DNA of 64,000 nucleotides from Ricinus communis (taxonomy: Eukaryota; Streptophyta; Magnoliopsida; Malpighiales; Euphorbiaceae): positions 10,816,489 through 10,880,488 of the forward strand of contig NC_063259.1 in the NCBI RefSeq assembly GCF_019578655.1, in the 5' to 3' direction. The notes under the pieces are model-generated. The model did no database searches. It was not told the origin of the DNA and worked only from the letters and a program-made list of their open reading frames with translations. Positions within the stretch are counted from its first letter, which is position 1. Every line of letters starts with the position of its first letter. Shown in pieces: positions 58,939-64,000 of this stretch. Position numbers and translations under genes: made by a program.

Positions 58939-59600
58939 TTTAGGTGGAAAGTCGTATGCATTTGTGATTGTTGATGATTACTCTAGATTTACTTAGGTTA
59001 ACTTCCTTGCTCATAAGAATAAAGCTTTCAATGTTTTCAAAATCTTTTGCAAAACGTGTTCAAAATGAAAAAGAGTATTTGATTTCCTCTATAAAGAATG
59101 ATCATGGAAAATAATTTGAAAATGATCTTTTTGAAAACCTTTGTAAAGAATTTGAATTTCTCACAATTTTTCATCTCCTAGAACTCCATAACAAAATGGA
59201 GTTGTGGAAAGGAAAAATAGAACACTAGTCGAAATGGCTAGGACAATGCTTAATAAGTACAAATTTCCTTCTTACTTTTGGGATGAAGCTGTTAATACTA
59301 GTTGTTATGTTGCAAATAGGGTTTTCAAAAGTATTTTACTAAAAAAAACATCTGATAAGCTTTTGAAAGGAACAAAACCTAAGGTCTCATATTTTAGAGT
59401 TGTGGTTGCAAATGCTACATTTTAACTACCAAGAATAACCTAAGAAAATTTGATGCCAAAACTGATATAGGAATTTTCCTAGGCTATTCCATCTTATGCA
59501 AAGCTTATAGAGTCTTTAACAAATGTACTTTAGTAGTTGAAGAGTCTATGAATGTTGTTTTGATGAATCAAACAAGCTTGATCTTGGAAAAAGTGTTTGT
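58939..59600 (+). pseudogene. Copia integrase catalytic core
   Basis: GGKSYAFVIVDDYSRFT (~58,940-58,993) carries the first catalytic Asp and is followed by a stop where Trp is expected. The second is in SSIKNDHGKEF-type sequence (~59,085-59,115), and PQQNGVVERKNRTL (~59,170-59,225, after an indel) gives the Glu. MARTMLNKYKFPSYFWDEAV and NRVFKSI follow. Several indels break the frame. Confidence 0.85.
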
Positions 59601-60089
59601 GTGAATGATCTTGTAGGTGTATTTGAGGAACTCAAAGTGAATGTTCATGACCCCTCAAAAGGAGTAGATGTACCTATAGAGGAAGTTCAAGAAGATCAAC
59701 AAAATCAAGATGCAACTCAAGACTGCCAAGAGATGGAAAGCTCCCAAGGTCTCCCAAAAGGTTGGAACTTCAAAAAGGATCATCCTCCCACTCAAATCAT
59801 TAGAGACCTATCAAAAGGTGTAAGTACTCATTCTAAACTAGTAGCTTTAAATAATCTAGCCTTTGTTTCTCAAATTGAGCCAAGGACCATTGATGAGGCT
59901 CTAAAAGATGAGAATTGGGTGATTGCTATGCAAGATGAACTCAACCAATTTAGGAGAAACAAAGTGTGAGAACTTGTTCCTAGACCCAAGGATAACCAAA
60001 TTATAGGTTGTAAATGGGTGTTTAGAAACAGGTTAGATGAGCAAGGATCTATCACTAGAAACAAAGCTAGATTGGTTGCAAAAGGTTAC
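59601..60089 (+). pseudogene. Copia integrase-RT linker and start of RT
   Basis: The 122-codon frame (59,601-59,969) holds an acidic Gln-rich linker, then FKKDHPPTQIIRDLSKGVST and EPRTIDEALKDENWVIAMQDEL, the start of Copia RT. After a stop at 59,967 RT continues in frame as CKWVFRNRLDEQGSITRNKA and RLVAKGY, where the family-B solo LTR interrupts it. Confidence 0.85.
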
Positions 60090-61569
60090 TGTTAGCTACA
60101 ATCTAAGGCAGTGTACCTATCGATGCAGTCTAGCACTAATGGCGAGTATCAAGGTCGTATTCCTCGGGAAAGCGAAAGCCCAGAGTTACTCCTTTGTTCT
60201 TTGTTATATTAACCTAAAATGGATGATGAATAAATTCTAAACTAACTATTAACTACGAGCTAAGTTCTAAGGGAGATGCAGGAGTAATTGATAAGTGAAA
60301 TAATCAAGACAAGAAGACAAACCCAAAGGGAATCCAAACTAGTTGGCATCCGAACAAAAGATAAAGGATCAGTGAGTCTAATTATGCTACCCGTGGACGA
60401 ATTCTTAATTCGGTTTCTCTCTCGAGATAACCGAATTCCTAAACCTAATAACCTAAAGTTGGAATCTCTTCCTAACGATTGATTCTTAAATTAGCATTAA
60501 GCTTTAATCCGCCTCTATTAAGCTTTGTTAATTCTTAATCCGGCTAGTTAATTATCCTTATCTCTAAGCGATTATTAACCAGTTCTTGTTATTCAAAGTT
60601 CCAATTGCCAAACGGATTTCTCAATCTCATAAAGCAATCTAAACATCACAATTCACAACGTCTCATGAATAATGCATAATCTTATTCATACCGAAACAAG
60701 AAGAATACAAAACCAACTCAAACAATCCAACAATATAATATCAAGCCAACATAGTAAAGAAATCCCAATGGATTAAATCAGTCTAGCTAAACATGTTCAT
60801 GTTTAAAACAATCTAGGAAATCAATTACAATGAAAGAATAATGAAAATAAAACATGTACACCCTTTTCTCTCGAATTGGATGAACGGCTCCAAATCCTGG
60901 ATCTACACTTTGATTAATCTCCCAAACTGCCTCTTGAATTGCTCCACTCATTTTTGCACTCGGAATCTTACGATTCCGGATTCTTACTCACCGCAACTCT
61001 CTCTACTTTCGGTGTTGTGCGAAACCGAACCGACCACTGGGGCTCAATGTCACTTCTTTCCCTCTTCTCTTTCTTAAGAAAAACTCATTTTTTCTTATAT
61101 ATTTAACTCAAAGACGGCCGTGTTCAAGGCCGTCGGGTCAAGACGAAGTCCGGCCGTCTTTGGAAACCGTGGATCTCTCCAAGTAGGGTTTCACCAGTAG
61201 TGTTCCTCCCCGTGTTAACCACAATGGTAGTGTTTCTCCCGTGTTGGCCACCACGGGCCGTACGGAGGCCGTGGTGGCTACGGAAACCGTGCCCAAAGTG
61301 CCAATTTCAAGAATCAGTTATTGGTTGAGCACGGCCGAGTCCAGCCGTGCTCAATGTATGCATTGCGGGCTCTTGTCCGATCTTGATGAATTCTCGTCCG
61401 TTTCCGCACGTATTGATCTATAATTGCTTAAACAACGATGATGGTCCTATAAATGTTCCTGAAATGCAAAAGAACACAAAACACGGGTGATCTGGGAATA
61501 AAAGCACAATAATTGCTAAGAAAATACGCAATAATATGCAAGCAAATATGTATAAAACTATGCTCATCA
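60090..61569 (-). repeat. Solo LTR, family B, in Copia RT, perfect target duplication
   Basis: In plus sense it runs TGTTAGCTACAATC to ACTATGCTCATCA, 1,480 bp. GTTAC at 60,085-60,089 and GTTAC at 61,570-61,574 are the target duplication, and the RT reading RLVAKGY / NQEERINYDKTFAPVARLDV is restored without it. A minus-strand TATA box (TTAAATATATAAG) at ~61,093-61,105 lies just after ACGGCCGT motifs. Confidence 0.95.
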
Positions 61570-62265
61570 GTTACAACCAAGAGGAGAGGATAAATTATGA
61601 TAAAACCTTTGCTCCGGTTGCTAGATTAGACGTTATTAGGATGCTTTTAGCATATGCATGTCACATGAATTTTAAGTTGTTTCAAATGGATGTGAAAAGT
61701 GCTTTTTTAAATGGTTTCATTGAGGAGGAAGTCTATGTTAAGCAACCTCCCAATTTTGAAAATCATAAGTTTCCCAATCATATTTTCAAACTTTCTAAAG
61801 CGTTGTATAGGTTGAAGCAAGCTCCTAGAGCTTGGTATGAAAGGCTTAGTTCTTTTTTAATTAAAAATGGATTTCAAAAGGGCAAGGTTAACACTACTCT
61901 TTTCATAAAGAAACATAAACATGATACTCTAACTGTTCAAATTTATGTTGATGACATTGTATTTGGAGCTACTAATGAGTTGCCTTATGAGGATTTTGAT
62001 AAGTGTATGACTAGGGAATTTGAAATGAGCATGATGGGAGAGCTCAAATTCTTCCTTGGTCTTCAAATCAAGCAAATCAAGGATGGGATATTCATTAACC
62101 AATCCAAGTACACAAGATAATCATTAAAGAAATTTGAGATGGATGGTTGCAAAGTAGCCAAAACACCAATGAGTGTCACAACAAAGTTGGACAAGAATGA
62201 GAAAGGTAAGAGCATCAATGAAAAGATCTATAGATGTATGATCGGCTCACTTCTATATTTAACTG
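61570..62265 (+). pseudogene. Copia RT palm and start of RNase H
   Basis: The main frame (to 62,120) has NYDKTFAPVARLDVIRMLLA, FLNGFIEEEVYVKQPPNFEN, LYRLKQAPRAWYERL and the active site IYVDDIVFGATNE, all RT motifs intact. After a TAA at 62,118 it continues as DGCKVAKTPMSVTTKLDKNE and YRCMIGSLLYLTA, the start of the RNase H part. The Copia match ends near 62,265. Confidence 0.9.
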
Positions 62266-63665
62266 CAATCCAAGAAGTAGTCAAAAAGGTGGATTCCCCT
62301 ATTGGATTCCAAGTGGTTGTTCTTTATGAAGACTATATGGATCCTAAAGTAGCCAGCATGTTCAAGAGAATGAATTTCATGCCCGGAATAGGGCTGGGAA
62401 AGAATTAGCATGATATAGTGGAGGTGTCAGACATCAAAAGTCAGAAGACTCGGTGAGGTATAGGATACTCTGAAGAAGAAAAATAGGGCAAATTGAAGAG
62501 CAAGACTTTAAAAGACATGTTCGTCTAAGAGTATAAGCCCTACTCTCGGGAGCCTGAACCTATTAATGTAGTTGGGACTAAGGTAGCAGGGTTAGAGATT
62601 TTTAAGAACCTAATTATCAACAAGATGGTCGAATTGAATATCAAGGAAGTCCGAGAGAAGGTCACCACTAAGATAGAAGAGTTGAAGCTAGAAGAGTTCG
62701 CTGCTCAACCAGAGAAGATAAACCAAGAGGAAGTAGCTACTCTTATAGAAATAATATCATTGATGTTTTTTATGATGATGATGTAATAACGTCCAACATT
62801 TATGAGGACGGTGTCTCCTTTTTTGTTTAAGATCAATGATATAAACAATTTTGTTACTTGTGTGATGTTTTTCCTGATGGTAGTGTGCATTTTGATAACC
62901 ATGATATGTGCATGTCCACAGAATATTCTGATAGCTCATGATATAACTCCTGAAGAGAGGAGAGAATTTTAGAAAACAATAGAAAAAAAAAAAAGAAAAG
63001 CGGTATTTACTTGGTCCTATGACGACATGCCAGGTCTAGACAAGAAAATAGTTAAACAACATATCCTAACTCATCCGCATATCAAACTGATCAAGCAAAA
63101 GATGAGAAGATTGAGGCCGAAATGGGAAGAGAAATTACAAGAAGAGGCCGTCAAGCAAGCTAAGGCTACTTTTCTCGATAGAGTTGATTACCCTGAGTAG
63201 TTAGCAAATATTGTTCTAGTCTCGAAGAAGGATGGTATAGTCTGAATGTTCACAGATTATAGGGACTTGAACAAGGCATGGCCAAAGCATGACTTTCCTC
63301 TTCCCCACATAGACGTAATAGTCGACAGTGCCGCTTCAAATGCGATGTACTCTTTTGCGGACGGGTTCTCCGAGTACAATCAGATCATGATGGCAGCAGT
63401 GGAAAAGTTGAAGATGTCGTTTATCACCAAGTAGGGGACATACTACTACAATGTTATGCCTTTTAGACTAAAGAATGCAGGGGTAACTTATCAAAGAGCA
63501 GCCACTACTTTGTTTCATGACATTATGCACAATGAGGTGGAGGTGTATGTTGATGACATAATGGTAAAATCTAAGACAAGAGAAGGGCACTTTTCCATCT
63601 CTTAGTATGTGTTTAGGACGAGTGGAAAGATATAACATGAGACTCAACGTGAGGAAGAGTGTATT
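62266..63665 (+). pseudogene. Tat-lineage gypsy fragment: G-patch, linker and RT
   Basis: The frame 62,139-62,408 crosses from Copia into gypsy and ends in MFKRMNFMPGIGLGKN, a G-patch found after protease in Tat/Ogre elements. A damaged linker follows (~62,410-63,180). RT then shows CIVMFTDYRDLNKA-type and FPLPHIDVIVDSAASNAMYS sequence (63,246-63,434), PFRLKNAGVTYQRAATTLFH and the active site EVYVDDIMVKSKTREGHF (~63,540-63,590). Stops replace several Gln/Trp codons. A family-A LTR cuts it at 63,666. Confidence 0.85.
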
Positions 63666-64000
63666 TGATGTGTGCTGTTTGTGTTAGCTACAATCTAAGG
63701 CAGTGTACCTATCGATGCAATCTAGCACTAATGGGGAGTATCAAGGTCGTATTCCTCGAGAAAGCGAAAGCCTAGAGTTACTCCTTTGTTCTTTGTTATA
63801 TTAACCTAAAATGAGTGATGAATAATTTCTAAACTAACTATTAACTAAGGGAGATGCAGGAATGAATGGATAAATGAAATAACCAAGACAAGAAAGCAAA
63901 CCCAAAGGGAACCTAAACTAGTTGGCAATTAAACAACAGATAAAGGATTGGTGAGTCTAATGGATGAATTCTTAACAGAATTCATTTTCTCTCTCGAGAT
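63666..64000 (-). repeat. LTR, family A, running out of the window
   Basis: In plus sense TGATGTGTGCTGTTTG starts at 63,666 and the family-A sequence continues to the window end. GTATT at 63,661-63,665 should be the left target copy. Whether it is a solo LTR or a full element cannot be seen. Confidence 0.85.

Larger units (their letters stand above)
57209..62265 (+). mobile_element. Copia element pol region, split by two solo LTRs
   Basis: Copia pol is spread over 57,209-57,536, 58,939-60,089 and 61,570-62,265. The order is GAG-pre-integrase, integrase, RT, start of RNase H, as in Ty1/copia. Removing the two solo LTRs and one copy of each target duplication rejoins the sequence at both places. 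The 5' end is lost against the family-A LTR at 57,208; the 3' end breaks off at ~62,265 against a gypsy fragment. Neither Copia LTR is present. Confidence 0.9.

Noticed and set aside
1..64000. CRISPR array, phage, operon or bacterial defence system
   Set aside because: Introns, TATA boxes, tRNA-Asp and tRNA-Met primer sites, and plant retroelement proteins show plant nuclear DNA; none of the repeats has a repeat-spacer layout.

Overview
The window is plant nuclear DNA, almost certainly from a eudicot. It is very AT-rich and consists of nested, decayed transposable elements; no intact host gene, tRNA, rRNA or CRISPR array is visible. Evidence for a plant: Athila-type primer sites matching the 3' end of tRNA-Asp, a Copia primer site (TGGTATCAGAGC), a Mutator-like transposase with SWIM and zinc-knuckle domains and GT-AG introns, and Tat, Athila and chromovirus protein fragments. 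The species cannot be settled by eye. The setting looks like repeat-rich, probably pericentromeric, heterochromatin.

Layout. 1-4.4 kb: 3' end of an Athila-like element and LTR start, a piece of the ~1-kb dispersed repeat (D), a two-unit 251-bp tandem repeat, and a small non-autonomous LTR element on the minus strand. 4.4-7.7 kb: Mutator-like (MULE) transposase pseudogene. 8.0-17.5 kb: minus-strand Athila-lineage element with recognisable gag, protease, RT, RNase H and integrase; its 5' LTR carries a solo LTR with a perfect 5-bp target duplication. 17.5-37.6 kb: array of ~965-bp repeats (D) in both orientations, interrupted by a second solo LTR, two chromovirus fragments and a 2.8-kb deleted LTR element, and containing a long hairpin. 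37.6-45.8 kb: a family-B LTR, AT-rich LTR-like DNA, a Tat integrase fragment and three copies of a Tat-type LTR (C), two in inverted orientation. 45.8-57.2 kb: two copies, head to head, of a deleted Athila-lineage element with a reduced gag frame. The minus copy also keeps an Athila second ORF preceded by what looks like its own TATA box, ATG-free leader and intron. 57.2-62.3 kb: Copia pol, split by two solo LTRs with perfect target duplications. 62.3-63.7 kb: Tat gypsy G-patch/RT fragment, interrupted at 63,666 by another family-A LTR that leaves the window.

Insertion order can be read in several places. Copia, Tat, the D array and the 8-17.5 kb element are the older substrates. LTR families A (start TGATGTGCGTAAAATAC) and B (start TGATGTGCATAGTTTTAC) came later, and many copies have recombined to solo LTRs. 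A and B share their 3' halves but differ in U3. Both carry clusters of the palindrome CAACACGGCCGTGTTG or its relative GGCCGTGCTG just upstream of the presumed promoter. Stop codons and frameshifts are scattered through all pol genes.
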